From: Silvibacterium acidisoli
Lineage (GTDB): Bacteria; Acidobacteriota; Terriglobia; Terriglobales; Acidobacteriaceae
Length of the DNA stretch: 64,000 nt
NCBI GenBank assembly: GCA_022870745.1
Contig: CP085323.1
Span: 4,464,001-4,528,000, forward strand
Direction: 5' to 3'
Below are positions 8,268 to 18,047 of this stretch, one piece after another. The position numbers and the translations under genes are program-made. Below the pieces are notes generated by a model. That model had not been told where the DNA came from, did no database searches, and saw only the letters and a list, made by a program, of their open reading frames with translations. Position 1 is the stretch's first letter, and the number at the start of each line of letters is the position of its first letter.

Positions 8268-11200
8268 GCCCATCCCGCTTCTTCATCCTGCGCCCGGTGG
8301 CCACAGCCCTGCTCATGGCCGCCATCCTGCTGGTTGGCATCGTCTCCTACACGCAGTTGCCGATCTCTGCGCTGCCGCAGGTGGACTATCCGACCATCCA
8401 GGTGCTCACCAGCTACCCAGGCGCGAGTCCGGATGTGACTTCGACGACCATCACCGCGCCGCTCGAACGCCAGCTCGGTGAGATCCAGGGTCTCTCGCAG
8501 ATGACATCCACCAGCTCGGGCGGAGTCTCGGTCATCGTGCTGCAGTTCGCGCTCTCGCTCAACATCGACGTGGCCGAGGAAGAGGTGCAGTCGGCCATCA
8601 ACGCCGCGCAGAGCTACCTGCCGAGCGACCTGCCGAGCCCGCCGATCTATAGCAAGACCAATCCCGCCGACGCGCCCGTGCTCACGCTTGCCATCACCTC
8701 CGGCACGCTGCCGCTCTCGCGCGTCGAAGATCTTGTCGATACGCGTCTTGCACCGCGTCTCTCGCAACTCAGCGGTGTAGGGCTGGTCAGCATCAGCGGC
8801 GGACAGAAGCCCGCGGTGCGCGTGCAGGTGAACCCGGCTGCGCTCTCGTCCTACGGCATCAATCTTGAGGATGTGCGCACCGCGCTCACCCAGGCCAGCG
8901 TCAACTCCGCCAAGGGAAACTTTGATGGACCGCGGCAGGACTACCAGATCGACGCCAACGACCAGATCACCGACGCCGCCGGCTATCGCGACGTGGTGGT
9001 GGCCTATCGCAACAATGCACCCGTCTTCGTGCATGACATCGCGAACGTGGTCGATGGTGTCGAGAACAACAAACAGGCCGCATGGAAGAACTCCACGCCC
9101 GCCGTCGTGCTCAACATCCAGCGCCAGCCCGGCGCCAACACCATCCGCGTCGTCGAGAACATCCAGAAGATCCTCCCCGAGCTCAAGGCCAACCTGCCCG
9201 CGGGGCTTGAGATCACGACGCTCACCGATCTCACCACCAGCATTCACGCATCGGTGCGCGACGTCGAGTTCGAACTGCTGCTGACCATAGCGCTGGTTGT
9301 GATGGTGATCTTCCTCTTCCTGCGAAGTCTTTCGGCGACCATCATTCCGTCGGTCGCCGTGCCGCTCTCGCTGGTGGGCACCTTCGCGGCCATGTACCTG
9401 CTCGGGTACTCGCTCGACAATCTTTCGCTAATGGCGCTCACCATCTCGACGGGCTTCGTCGTCGACGATGCCATCGTCATGATCGAGAATATCTCGCGCT
9501 ATCTCGAAGAGGGGCTGTCGCCGCTCGATGCCGCGCTCAAGGGCTCCGGGCAGATCGGCTTCACCATCCTCTCGCTGACCATCTCGCTCATCGCCGTGCT
9601 TATCCCGCTGCTTTTCATGGGCGATGTCGTCGGCCGCCTCTTCCGCGAGTTCGCCGTGACGCTTGCAGTCACCATTCTGGTTTCGGCCGTGGTTTCACTT
9701 ACGCTTACGCCTATGATGTGCGCGCGTATTCTGCGGCACACGCCGGAGGAGCAGCGTGGCAGCTTCTATCGCATCTCGGAGCGCGCCTTCGAGCGCATGA
9801 TCGCCTTCTATGGCCGCACCCTGCGCGTGGTGCTGCGCTTCCGCACGGTAACGCTGCTGGTCGCGGCCGCCACCGTTGCGCTTACCGTCTTCTTATACAT
9901 CGCCATCCCCAAGGGTTTCTTCCCGGTGCAGGATACCGGCGTCATCCAGGGCGTTACTCAGGCGCCGCAGTCGATCTCCTTCGACGCCATGCGCGAGCGG
10001 CAGCAGGAGCTGACGCACATCATCCTGCGCGATCCGGCGGTGGCCAGCCTTTCGTCATTCATCGGCGCCGACGGCATCAACACCACGCTCAACAGCGGCC
10101 GCATTTCTATCAATCTCAAGCCACTAGGAGAGCGCACGGAGAGCGCCTCACAGGTCATCCGCCGACTGCAAAAGAGCCTCGAGCAGGTCGACGGCATTCA
10201 CCTTTACATGCAGCCTGTGCAGGACATCACCGTCGACGACCGCGTAAGCCGCACCCAGTACCAGTACACGCTCGAGGACGCTGACGCTGATGAGCTGAAC
10301 CGCGAGGCCGCGCGCCTGGTCGCAACGCTCAACAAAACGCCCGGCCTCGAAGACGTGGCGACAGATCAGCAGCCTGGCGGCCGCGCACTCTCTCTCGCCA
10401 TCGACCGCGTGACCGCCTCGCGTCTCGGCATCGCGCCTGGTACCGTGGACAACACGCTCTACGACGCCTATGGCCAGCGTCAGATCAATACGCTCTACAC
10501 GCAGCTCAACCAGTACCACCTCATTCTCGAGACCGCGCCACAGTGGCGCCAGTCGCCGGAGGGTCTCGGTGGGCTCTACGTGCAGGCCAACAGCTCCTCC
10601 GGCGCCAGCGGGCCCTCGGCCACCAACTCGTATTCTTCCTCGGCTTCCTCATCGGCGGGCTCGAACAGCACCACGGCCTCGGTCCGCTACACGCCTTCAT
10701 CCAACTCGCTCGCCCCGCCGGCCTCGGCGCTTACGCCCACGTCGAATACGTCACAGTCATCATCACAAACCGGGACAGCGCAGGGCACCGCCGCCAACAC
10801 GACCAACTCGAGCTCCGCGGCGAATGCCGTGCCGATGGCCGCCTTCACGAGCGCCTCGCTTGTCGATGAGCCGCTCTCCATCAATCACCAGGGGCAGTTC
10901 CCATCGGTGACCATCTCCTTCAATCTCGCGGAAGGCACCTCGCTCGGCGCGGCCATCGACGCGATCAATCGTGCCGTCCGCGAGCAGCACATGCCGCCCA
11001 GCGTGCAGGGCGGCTTCCAGGGGACGGCGGCTGCCTTCGCAGGCTCGCTCTCGAACGAGACGCTGCTTATCCTCGCTGCGCTGGTTACGGTCTACATCGT
11101 GCTCGGTGTGCTCTATGAGAGCTTCGTCCATCCGCTCACGATTCTCTCCACGCTGCCTTCGGCCGGCGTCGGTGCGCTGCTCGCGCTTAAGCTCTTCCAC

Positions 11201-11605
11201 CAGGATCTCAATGTCATCGCCATTATCGGCATCATCCTGCTCATCGGCATCGTGAAGAAGAACGGCATCATGATTGTGGACTTCGCGCTCGAAGCCGAGC
11301 GCGAGCAGGGCAAGAGTGCGGTTGAGGCGGTCTACGAGGCTTCACTGCTGCGCTTCCGTCCCATCATGATGACCACCATGGCCGCGCTGCTCGGCGGCCT
11401 GCCGCTGGCGCTTGGTCATGGCTATGGCGCTGAGTTGCGCCGTCCGCTCGGCATCGTCATGGTCGGCGGCCTGCTGCTCAGCCAGCTGCTCACGCTCTAC
11501 ACCACGCCGGTGATCTATATCTTCTTCGATTCGCTCGCGCAGCGCCTGCGCCGTGGCAAGACTGCACGACCGTTCGCACAGCGGGGCGCGGAGGAACAGG
11601 CATGA
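8264..11605 (+). CDS. mdtB-like: RND multidrug efflux permease 1 (MdtB/AcrB family), with Ser-rich insertion
   Basis: 1113 aa, somewhat longer than the usual ~1040. This is a proton-driven inner-membrane exporter of the HAE-1 class. The N-terminus SRFFILRPVATALLMAA forms TM1, followed by the porter domain. Transmembrane blocks include the conserved TGFVVDDAIVMIEN motif with the two proton-relay aspartates, and the second half repeats the fold, ending LLTLYTTPVIYIFFD. The start is GTG overlapping the adaptor stop. The notable oddity is an ~80-residue Ser/Thr/Ala/Gly-rich insertion at about residues 775-855, in the part corresponding to the docking subdomain of AcrB. It probably assembles with the second RND protein, as MdtB does with MdtC. 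Confidence 0.94.
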   Translation: MSPSRFFILRPVATALLMAAILLVGIVSYTQLPISALPQVDYPTIQVLTSYPGASPDVTSTTITAPLERQLGEIQGLSQMTSTSSGGVSVIVLQFALSLNIDVAEEEVQSAINAAQSYLPSDLPSPPIYSKTNPADAPVLTLAITSGTLPLSRVEDLVDTRLAPRLSQLSGVGLVSISGGQKPAVRVQVNPAALSSYGINLEDVRTALTQASVNSAKGNFDGPRQDYQIDANDQITDAAGYRDVVVAYRNNAPVFVHDIANVVDGVENNKQAAWKNSTPAVVLNIQRQPGANTIRVVENIQKILPELKANLPAGLEITTLTDLTTSIHASVRDVEFELLLTIALVVMVIFLFLRSLSATIIPSVAVPLSLVGTFAAMYLLGYSLDNLSLMALTISTGFVVDDAIVMIENISRYLEEGLSPLDAALKGSGQIGFTILSLTISLIAVLIPLLFMGDVVGRLFREFAVTLAVTILVSAVVSLTLTPMMCARILRHTPEEQRGSFYRISERAFERMIAFYGRTLRVVLRFRTVTLLVAAATVALTVFLYIAIPKGFFPVQDTGVIQGVTQAPQSISFDAMRERQQELTHIILRDPAVASLSSFIGADGINTTLNSGRISINLKPLGERTESASQVIRRLQKSLEQVDGIHLYMQPVQDITVDDRVSRTQYQYTLEDADADELNREAARLVATLNKTPGLEDVATDQQPGGRALSLAIDRVTASRLGIAPGTVDNTLYDAYGQRQINTLYTQLNQYHLILETAPQWRQSPEGLGGLYVQANSSSGASGPSATNSYSSSASSSAGSNSTTASVRYTPSSNSLAPPASALTPTSNTSQSSSQTGTAQGTAANTTNSSSAANAVPMAAFTSASLVDEPLSINHQGQFPSVTISFNLAEGTSLGAAIDAINRAVREQHMPPSVQGGFQGTAAAFAGSLSNETLLILAALVTVYIVLGVLYESFVHPLTILSTLPSAGVGALLALKLFHQDLNVIAIIGIILLIGIVKKNGIMIVDFALEAEREQGKSAVEAVYEASLLRFRPIMMTTMAALLGGLPLALGHGYGAELRRPLGIVMVGGLLLSQLLTLYTTPVIYIFFDSLAQRLRRGKTARPFAQRGAEEQA

Positions 11606-14600
11606 ACATCTCCGTGCCCTTTATCCGCAGGCCGGTGGCCACCACTTTGCTGACCATCGCCGTGGCCGTGGCCGGTCTTATCGCCTTCGCGGTGCTGCCG
11701 GTAGCTCCGCTGCCGCAGATCGACTTTCCCACCATCGCCATCACCGCGGCGCTGCCCGGAGCCAGCGCCGAGATCATGGCCGCCTCGGTGGCCACGCCCC
11801 TCGAGCGCCAGCTCGGCCATATCGCCGGCATCACCGAGATGACCTCGCAGAGCGCGCTGGGAAACACCACGCTCATCGTGCAGTTCGATCTCAACCGCAA
11901 TATCGACGGCGCGGCGCGCGATGTCGAGGCTGCCATCAACGCGGCCCGCACCTACCTTCCTGCCAACCTGCCGTCGAACCCCACCTATCGCAAGGTGAAT
12001 CCCTCTGACGCGCCCATTCTCGTGCTCGGCCTCACCTCCGACAAGTACGACAACGCCACGCTCTACGATCTTGCCTCGACCGTGCTGCAGCAGAAGCTTT
12101 CGCAGATACAGGGTGTGGGACAGGTGGTCGTCGGCGGCGCGGCCAACCCCTCCGTGCGCGTGGAGGCCAACCCTGCGCAGCTGGAGAGCTACGGCCTCAC
12201 GCTCGGCAGCATCAAAAACATCCTCAGTCTGCAGAACTCGCACGAGCCGCGCGGCCAGATATCGAATGGCGCCGTCACTGCCGACATCCTCACCAACGAT
12301 CAGATCTCGCACGCCGATGAGTACAAGCCGCTGGTTGTTGGCTATTACAACGGTTCCGCGGTTCATCTCTCCGATGTGGCTGAGGTCGTTGACTCCACGC
12401 AGAACCTGCGCACCGTCGGATATCTTGATGGCAAGAGATCGGTTGCGCTCATCCTCTTCCGCCAGCCCGGCGCGAACATTATCGATACCGTTGACCGCGT
12501 GCGTGCGCAGATGCCCTTCCTGGAAGCCTCGATGCCGAAGGGCGTCAAGACTATCGTCGTCCTCGATCGCACGGTCACCATCCGCTCCTCGGTGCATGAC
12601 GTTGAGTCGTCGCTGCTCGGCGCCATCGGCCTCGTTGTACTGGTCGTCTTTCTCTTTCTGCGCAGCGGACGCGCCACGCTCATTCCCGGCATCGCCGTGC
12701 CGGTCTCTCTGATGGGCACCTTCGCCGTGATGTACCTGCTCGGCTACTCGCTCGACAATCTCTCGCTGATGGCTCTCACCATCTCGACGGGCTTCGTCGT
12801 CGACGACGCCATCGTGGTCATGGAGAACATCACCCGCCACATCGAAGAAGGCATGACGCCGCTCGATGCGGCGATCAAGGGCGCGCAGGAGATCGGCTTT
12901 ACCGTGCTCTCCATCAGCGCCTCACTGGTCGCGGTCTTCGTTCCCATTCTGCTGATGGGCGGGCTCGTCGGCCGTCTTTTCCGCGAGTTCGCCGTGACGC
13001 TTGCCACCTCCATCCTTGTCTCGATGGTGGTCTCGCTCACAACCACGCCGGCGATGTGCGCGTATCTGCTGCGGGGTCCGCACTCCGGCAATCGTCAGCC
13101 CTGGCTCTATCGTGTCACCGAGCGGGCTTTCGACAACCTGCTCGATCTCTATCGCCGTTCGCTCGCCGTCGCGCTGCGCCACTCCGGCATCACGCTTACA
13201 GTCTTCGCACTCACGCTCCTGGCCAACCTCGTACTGCTGGCCAGGGTGCCCAAGGGCTTCTTCCCGAATGAAGACACGGGCGCCATCCTCGGCGGCGTGC
13301 AAGGGCCGCAGGATGCCTCATTTCCCCTCATGGATCATTCACTGCTTACGCTCGGCAACGCCATCAAGCGCGACCCTGCCATCGATCACGTCTTCGCCTA
13401 CACCGGTGGCACCGGGGCCAGCAATGCCGGAGCTCTCTACGTCGCACTCAAGCCGCTCGCAGAGCGCCGCCACTCGAATGCCTTCCAGATCATCGACCGG
13501 CTTCGCCCGAAGCTCGATGCCATGCCCGTGGCCTCGTCCTACCTGCAGGCCATCCAGGATCTGCGCGTTGGCGGGCGTGCGGCGAATGCGCAGTATCAGT
13601 ACACCATCACCGCGGAGAACATGGACGACCTCTCACGCTGGGGGCCGGTGCTGCTCGAGCACATGAAGAAGCTGCCCGGTTTTGAGGACGTGAGCAGCGA
13701 CCAGCAGAACAGCGGCCTCGTCGAACAGCTCGACTATGACCGCACCACAGCAGCGCGTGTCGGCCAGACCACGCAGTCGCTCGACCAGAGCCTCTATGCG
13801 GCCTTCGGCCAGTCGCAGGTTTCGGTCATCTACAAGCCGCTTAACCAGTACTACGTGGTGCTTGAGGCCGCACCGAAGTTCTGGCAGGACCCGTCGGGCC
13901 TCGACAGTCTCTATCTCAAGTCCGGCAGCACAAGTTCAGGCAGCAGCTCGTCTTCCTCACGCGCGACAGCAGGTGCCTCGTCGATGTTGCCGTTCAGCAC
14001 AGTGGCTACCGCGCATGCCGCCACCACGCCGCTCGAGGTGAACCATACCGGAGTCTTTCCGTCGGTAACTGTCTCGTTCAATCTCGCCAAGGGCATGTCG
14101 CTCGGTGACGCTTCGAAGGCCATCGACCGCATGGAGTCGCAGCTCAACATGCCGGCGAGCATGCACGGCGCCTTCGCCGGTACGATGGGTGCCTTCAAGT
14201 CTTCGCTGAGCAGTGAGCCCATGCTCATCCTCGCCGCGATCTTCGCGGTCTATATCGTGCTCGGCATCCTCTACGAAGACCTGATCCATCCGTTGACGAT
14301 TCTCTCTACGCTGCCCTCGGCCAGCGTGGGCGCGGTGCTCGCGCTGCTGGTCTTCGGCTCAGAGCTCGACATCATCTCGCTGATCGGCATCATCCTGCTC
14401 ATCGGTATCGTGAAGAAGAACGCCATCATGATGGTCGACTTCGCGCTGCTCGCTGAGCGCGACCAGGGAATGCAGCCGCGCGAGGCCATCTTCGAGGCCT
14501 GCCTGCTGCGCTTTCGCCCTATCCTAATGACTACGCTTGCCGCCATCGTCGGCGCGCTGCCGCTGGCCTTCGGCACGGGGATGGGCTACGAGCTGCGCCG

Positions 14601-14760
14601 CCCGCTGGGTATCGCCATCGTTGGCGGACTGCTGCTCAGCCAGTTGCTCACGCTCTACACCACGCCTGTGATCTATCTCGCCTTCGATCGTCTCCGTAGC
14701 CGGCGCCGCGGTGCCTTGCCGCGCTTGCTCGCGCCGCGCGCCGATGGAGCTGCTTCATGA
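11602..14760 (+). CDS. mdtC-like: RND multidrug efflux permease 2 (MdtC family)
   Basis: 1052 aa. A second full-length RND pump follows directly, with a 4-bp ATGA overlap. The N-terminus SVPFIRRPVATTLLTIA, the TGFVVDDAIVVMEN proton-relay segment and the C-terminal LLTLYTTPVIYLAFD are all present. Two different RND subunits in tandem is the organisation of MdtBC, which works as a heterotrimer in Escherichia coli. A shorter Ser-rich stretch (about residues 774-794) sits where pump 1 has its long insertion. Substrate range cannot be read from sequence; relatives export bile salts, novobiocin and other amphiphiles. Confidence 0.94.
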   Translation: MNISVPFIRRPVATTLLTIAVAVAGLIAFAVLPVAPLPQIDFPTIAITAALPGASAEIMAASVATPLERQLGHIAGITEMTSQSALGNTTLIVQFDLNRNIDGAARDVEAAINAARTYLPANLPSNPTYRKVNPSDAPILVLGLTSDKYDNATLYDLASTVLQQKLSQIQGVGQVVVGGAANPSVRVEANPAQLESYGLTLGSIKNILSLQNSHEPRGQISNGAVTADILTNDQISHADEYKPLVVGYYNGSAVHLSDVAEVVDSTQNLRTVGYLDGKRSVALILFRQPGANIIDTVDRVRAQMPFLEASMPKGVKTIVVLDRTVTIRSSVHDVESSLLGAIGLVVLVVFLFLRSGRATLIPGIAVPVSLMGTFAVMYLLGYSLDNLSLMALTISTGFVVDDAIVVMENITRHIEEGMTPLDAAIKGAQEIGFTVLSISASLVAVFVPILLMGGLVGRLFREFAVTLATSILVSMVVSLTTTPAMCAYLLRGPHSGNRQPWLYRVTERAFDNLLDLYRRSLAVALRHSGITLTVFALTLLANLVLLARVPKGFFPNEDTGAILGGVQGPQDASFPLMDHSLLTLGNAIKRDPAIDHVFAYTGGTGASNAGALYVALKPLAERRHSNAFQIIDRLRPKLDAMPVASSYLQAIQDLRVGGRAANAQYQYTITAENMDDLSRWGPVLLEHMKKLPGFEDVSSDQQNSGLVEQLDYDRTTAARVGQTTQSLDQSLYAAFGQSQVSVIYKPLNQYYVVLEAAPKFWQDPSGLDSLYLKSGSTSSGSSSSSSRATAGASSMLPFSTVATAHAATTPLEVNHTGVFPSVTVSFNLAKGMSLGDASKAIDRMESQLNMPASMHGAFAGTMGAFKSSLSSEPMLILAAIFAVYIVLGILYEDLIHPLTILSTLPSASVGAVLALLVFGSELDIISLIGIILLIGIVKKNAIMMVDFALLAERDQGMQPREAIFEACLLRFRPILMTTLAAIVGALPLAFGTGMGYELRRPLGIAIVGGLLLSQLLTLYTTPVIYLAFDRLRSRRRGALPRLLAPRADGAAS

Positions 14761-16292
14761 AGACGATCGTCTTGAGAACGAAAGGTATAAGCATGTCCCG
14801 CCGTCCCGCCCTGCTCGCCTCCGCGCTGCTGCTGCTCGCTGGATGCAATCCCGGCCCGAAGTATCACGCGCCCGCGCCGCCGGCCATCGCCGCCCAGGAC
14901 TACAAGGAGTCCTCGGCCAACTTCAAGGATGCCGACGGATGGAAGGTCGCCTCGCCCGGCGATGCCATGCTGCGCGGCAAGTGGTGGGAGATCTACCAGG
15001 ACCCCGAGCTCAACGCGCTCGAGGAGCAGGTCGCGATTAACAACCAGAACATCCGCGGGTCTTTCGAGAACTTCATGTCCGCTCGCACGCAGATTGCGCA
15101 GGCCCGATCGCAGTACTGGCCTACCGTAACGACGAGCCCTTCGTGGCAGCGCAGCACGAGCTCGCAGAACGTTACGGGATCGAATGCCGCGAATCCCGGC
15201 CGCAGCACTTCTGAGTGGAGCTTCCCGCTTTCGGTTTCCTGGGAGCCGGACCTCTGGGGCAAGATCCGCAACCAGGTGCATGAGGCGCAGTATGGCGCGC
15301 AGGTCTCCGCCGCCGATCTCGAAAACGAGCGGCTCTCAGAGCAGTCGAGCCTGGCGCAGTATTACTTCGAGATTTGCGGGCAGGATGCGCTGCAGGCCAT
15401 CCTGAACGACACCGTCGCCGCGGACCAGAAGGCGCTCGACCTTACGCGAACGCAGTATGAAACCGGCGTCGGCGACCGAATTGCCGTTGTGCAGGCCGAG
15501 TCCACGCTCGAGTCTGCGAAGGCCACAGCCGTCAACCTCGGTGTTGCGCGCGCGCAGTACGAGCACGCCATCGCCACGCTCATCGGCAAGCCGGCCACGA
15601 ATTTCTCGCTGCCTGTGCGTCCGCTGCTGCGCGCCGCGCCGCCCATCCCCGTCGGCGTGCCCTCGCAACTGCTCGAGCGCCGCCCGGATGTAGCCGCTGC
15701 CGAGCGCACGCTCGCTGAAGCCAACGCCACCATCGGCTTCGGTTACGGTGCCTTCTTTCCCTCGGTCGATCTTGCAGCGGAAGGAGGCTTCGAAAGCTCT
15801 TTGCTGAAGCACGCCTTCGACTGGCCGAGCCGCTTCTGGTCGCTTGGCCCCTCGGTCTCGCAGACGATCTTCAACGGCGGTCTCTATACGGCCGAGTTGC
15901 ACCAGTACACGGCCACCTACAATGCCGACCTCGCCAGCTACCGGCAGACCGTGCTCACCGCCTTTCAGCAGGTAGAGGATTCTCTCGCCGCCGTCCGCCT
16001 TGAGTCGCAGCAGGTCGAGAATCAGCAGAGGGCTGTCGATCGCGCGCAGCAGGCGCTCGACTTTGAGATGGGCCGCTATGAAACCGGAGTCGATCCGTAC
16101 ATCGATTTCGTCACCGCGCAGAACACGCTGCTTGCCGACAGGCAGTCGCTCGCGACAACGCAGATTGAGGAGATGACGGCGTCGGTCGAGCTGATCGCCG
16201 CGCTCGGCGGTGGATGGGATCGCAACCAGTTGCCGACGCCGAAGCAGGTCTCGGCCAAGCCGGCAAAAGGGGATTATCGTTTGCAGCGCTGA
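14757..16292 (+). CDS. Outer-membrane efflux channel lipoprotein (NodT/OprM family)
   Basis: 511 aa from the ATG that overlaps the pump stop by 4 bp. Residue 13 (ATG 14793) is an alternative start that gives a cleaner lipoprotein signal. A lipobox LLLAGC places the acylated Cys at residue 30 of the long form. The mature protein has the duplicated TolC-fold repeats (QEQ/LARTQYETGV-type helices; RYETGVDPYIDFVTAQNTL near the end) and the family motif LLERRPDVAAAE. It forms the trimeric exit duct for the adaptor and pumps encoded before it, closing the operon. Confidence 0.93.
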   Translation: MKTIVLRTKGISMSRRPALLASALLLLAGCNPGPKYHAPAPPAIAAQDYKESSANFKDADGWKVASPGDAMLRGKWWEIYQDPELNALEEQVAINNQNIRGSFENFMSARTQIAQARSQYWPTVTTSPSWQRSTSSQNVTGSNAANPGRSTSEWSFPLSVSWEPDLWGKIRNQVHEAQYGAQVSAADLENERLSEQSSLAQYYFEICGQDALQAILNDTVAADQKALDLTRTQYETGVGDRIAVVQAESTLESAKATAVNLGVARAQYEHAIATLIGKPATNFSLPVRPLLRAAPPIPVGVPSQLLERRPDVAAAERTLAEANATIGFGYGAFFPSVDLAAEGGFESSLLKHAFDWPSRFWSLGPSVSQTIFNGGLYTAELHQYTATYNADLASYRQTVLTAFQQVEDSLAAVRLESQQVENQQRAVDRAQQALDFEMGRYETGVDPYIDFVTAQNTLLADRQSLATTQIEEMTASVELIAALGGGWDRNQLPTPKQVSAKPAKGDYRLQR

Positions 16293-16304
16293 CATTTCCC
16301 GACA
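16290..16304 (+). promoter_or_regulatory. YGACA-N5-CGACA box upstream of the DUF4410-like gene
   Basis: TGACATTTCCCGACA, two half-sites with 10-bp period, begins on the stop codon of the efflux-channel gene. It lies about 115 bp upstream of the next start. It is the same motif as at 6878-6941 and 21134-21148, suggesting a separate regulated promoter here. Confidence 0.5.
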
Positions 16305-16418
16305 AAACCGCTGCGGCGGACCGGTGCAGTGACCAGTCTCTGCTTGTGTATAGCGGAGAAGCTGGCTTGCCAAGGCGGCTAGCAGAAACCGCATTCAAGA
16401 CTTTTGCGGAGGTTTGTC

Positions 16419-17129
16419 ATGTTACTTCGATCTCAGCGCTTTCCCGCGCTTGTTCTTCAGTCAGTTCTTTTTGTCAGCGGCTCAACCGGAATGCTTGCGC
16501 AAAGCGCAGGCAGCTCATCGACCGGTTCGCAGCAGCCTGCAGATCCGCTGCCACCGCGGAAGACCGCAGTGATTTTGCGCTTTGCCGTGCAATCGCAGCC
16601 TGCTTCCGATAGCTCCGCGCTCTCGGTGTTGGCCTGTCCCGCTCCGGTGGCGACCGGAGAGCCGCAGAAGCCCATCACCGTCGATCCGAAGATCCTCGAC
16701 GCTATCTCCGCGGAGATGCAGAAGAAGCTCTCGGAAAAAATGACGGTGATGGTCAACCCCGAGCCAACTGCCATACCCGAGGGGGCAATGGTTATCACTG
16801 GCTGTATCACCCGCTCCGATGCAGGCAACGGTGCGGAGCGGCTCATCGGCATGGGTCTCGGCACAAGTCATCTCAATGTCCACGTTGTCGCCCTGACCCG
16901 CACCCGCAATGGATGGAGCCCTTATGACACCTTTGATATCCAGGTAAAGGGCGGCAGCCTCCTGCCTCCGCTCGGCCCCGTCGGGCTCGCAGTGCACGCT
17001 GCCAGGGATACCCAACAAACACTTTCCGCAGATGCGCGCAAGCTGGCAGACAAAATCCTCAAACAGCTAAAGAAGGACGTCAGGTCCGGCGCTATCGCTG
17101 CAGCTTCGCAAACAGGTCAAGGCATTTAG
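16419..17129 (+). CDS. Exported protein, DUF4410-like
   Basis: 236 aa from ATG 16419, chosen because GGAGG lies 6 bp upstream; a TTG 15 bp earlier is less likely. A signal peptide (about residues 1-29) ends before a Ser/Gln/Pro-rich linker. The core (about 80-220) contains GAMVITGCITRSDAGNGAER and GMGLGTSHLNVHVVALT, which resemble DUF4410 proteins (exported, function unknown). The last helix is basic. It follows the efflux operon and has its own candidate regulator box. No function is assigned; an envelope-stress role is suggested only by position. Confidence 0.6.
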   Translation: MLLRSQRFPALVLQSVLFVSGSTGMLAQSAGSSSTGSQQPADPLPPRKTAVILRFAVQSQPASDSSALSVLACPAPVATGEPQKPITVDPKILDAISAEMQKKLSEKMTVMVNPEPTAIPEGAMVITGCITRSDAGNGAERLIGMGLGTSHLNVHVVALTRTRNGWSPYDTFDIQVKGGSLLPPLGPVGLAVHAARDTQQTLSADARKLADKILKQLKKDVRSGAIAAASQTGQGI

Positions 17130-17205
17130 CGCGCAAATTTGCATTCTTCTCTTGCCCGTACACACGGCAGGAGCCACCGCAGCACAACCAACAATTGGAG
17201 GAAAC

Positions 17206-17607
17206 ATGAAGCGCATTACGCATACTCAAACCTTGTTCGCCGCCCTCTTACTTGCCGGTCTCGGCATGACTGTACCTGCTCATGCGGCCTCTGCGCCGGC
17301 ACTTCTACAGGACAATACTGAGGCCGCAGCTGCCTCGGTCGCCGGCAACTGGACTCTCTCCTTCACCGCGCCGAACGGCGAGGCAAAGCAGGCGACGCTC
17401 GCCATCGAGCAGGATGGCGCAAAGCTCAGTGGCTCGTTCAAGGGCCAGCGTGGCAGCGCCGCGCTCAGCGGAAGCCTGCAGGGCAACCAGGTCTCACTCA
17501 GCATCAATGCTCATGGCCATCAGATCGAACTCAATGGCACGCTCGATGGCGACAAGATGAGCGGTAGCTCCGGCAATGGCAAGCCCTGGTCGGCTACTCG
17601 CCAGTAG
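17206..17607 (+). CDS. Small secreted beta-rich protein
   Basis: 133 aa from ATG 17206, with GGAGG 4 bp upstream. A signal peptide (about residues 1-27, ending AHA) leads to a short Ala-rich linker and then a repeated beta pattern (GNWTLSFTAPNGE, KLSGSFKGQRG, ALSGSLQGN, ELNGTLDGDKMSGSS). This looks like a small lipocalin-like or calycin-like barrel half. Similar small exported proteins are common in Acidobacteriota without known function. It sits between the efflux operon and the two-component system. Confidence 0.7.
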   Translation: MKRITHTQTLFAALLLAGLGMTVPAHAASAPALLQDNTEAAAASVAGNWTLSFTAPNGEAKQATLAIEQDGAKLSGSFKGQRGSAALSGSLQGNQVSLSINAHGHQIELNGTLDGDKMSGSSGNGKPWSATRQ

Positions 17608-17686
17608 TTCTTCTCGCGCTCGCAACCACAGATAGAGAGATCGCGGCGACGCGGTCTCTCTGCCTTCCGCCTCAAGGAGGTTACGC

Positions 17687-17947
17687 ATGCTGCATCGTTT
17701 GTTCGAAGACTTCTGGTTCCTGACCTGCATCGCCGGCGCGGGCTTTCTCCTTGTCCCGGCGCTTTTCTGTGTCTGGTGTCTGCTTGTGCTGGGCGTCATG
17801 CGCATTGTGCTTCGTGCCGCGCGGCCCTCAGACGACTGCGTGCCGCCGCCGCCGGGTCCTAACTTGCAGGCTGAGAAGAAACGCTTCCCATGCGGTACGC
17901 ACCGCTCTCAACCCTCGCGATCGCCGGATGCGCAGCGTTTTGCCTGA
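17687..17947 (+). CDS. Small membrane protein
   Basis: 86 aa. AAGGAGG lies 6 bp before the ATG, good support for a real gene. Residues about 8-43 are strongly hydrophobic with several Cys and Leu (FLTCIAGAGFLLVPALF, VWCLLVLGVMRIVL), giving one or two membrane helices, followed by a Pro-rich basic tail. It is encoded just before the two-component regulator and could be a small modulator of it. No family was recognised. Confidence 0.55.
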   Translation: MLHRLFEDFWFLTCIAGAGFLLVPALFCVWCLLVLGVMRIVLRAARPSDDCVPPPPGPNLQAEKKRFPCGTHRSQPSRSPDAQRFA

Positions 17948-18047
17948 GCTTGGTTTCCGTCTCCGGCCGAGACTGCGCGTCCTGTGGGCAGCCGCAGCGA
18001 TTGACGCGCCGCACGCTGCCAAGCATCCTTGGTGCAAGGCCTTTTCC

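Noticed and set aside
11515-12840. Minus-strand frame of 441 aa opposite RND pump 2, and a similar one at 8075-9247
   Set aside because: Both lie wholly inside conserved RND coding sequence; the protein is low-complexity His/Arg/Asp-rich as expected from reversed codons.
17751-18047. Upstream extension of the response-regulator frame
   Set aside because: It overlaps the small membrane protein gene that has its own AAGGAGG, and the extra residues have no receiver similarity; normal length is reached from 18048.
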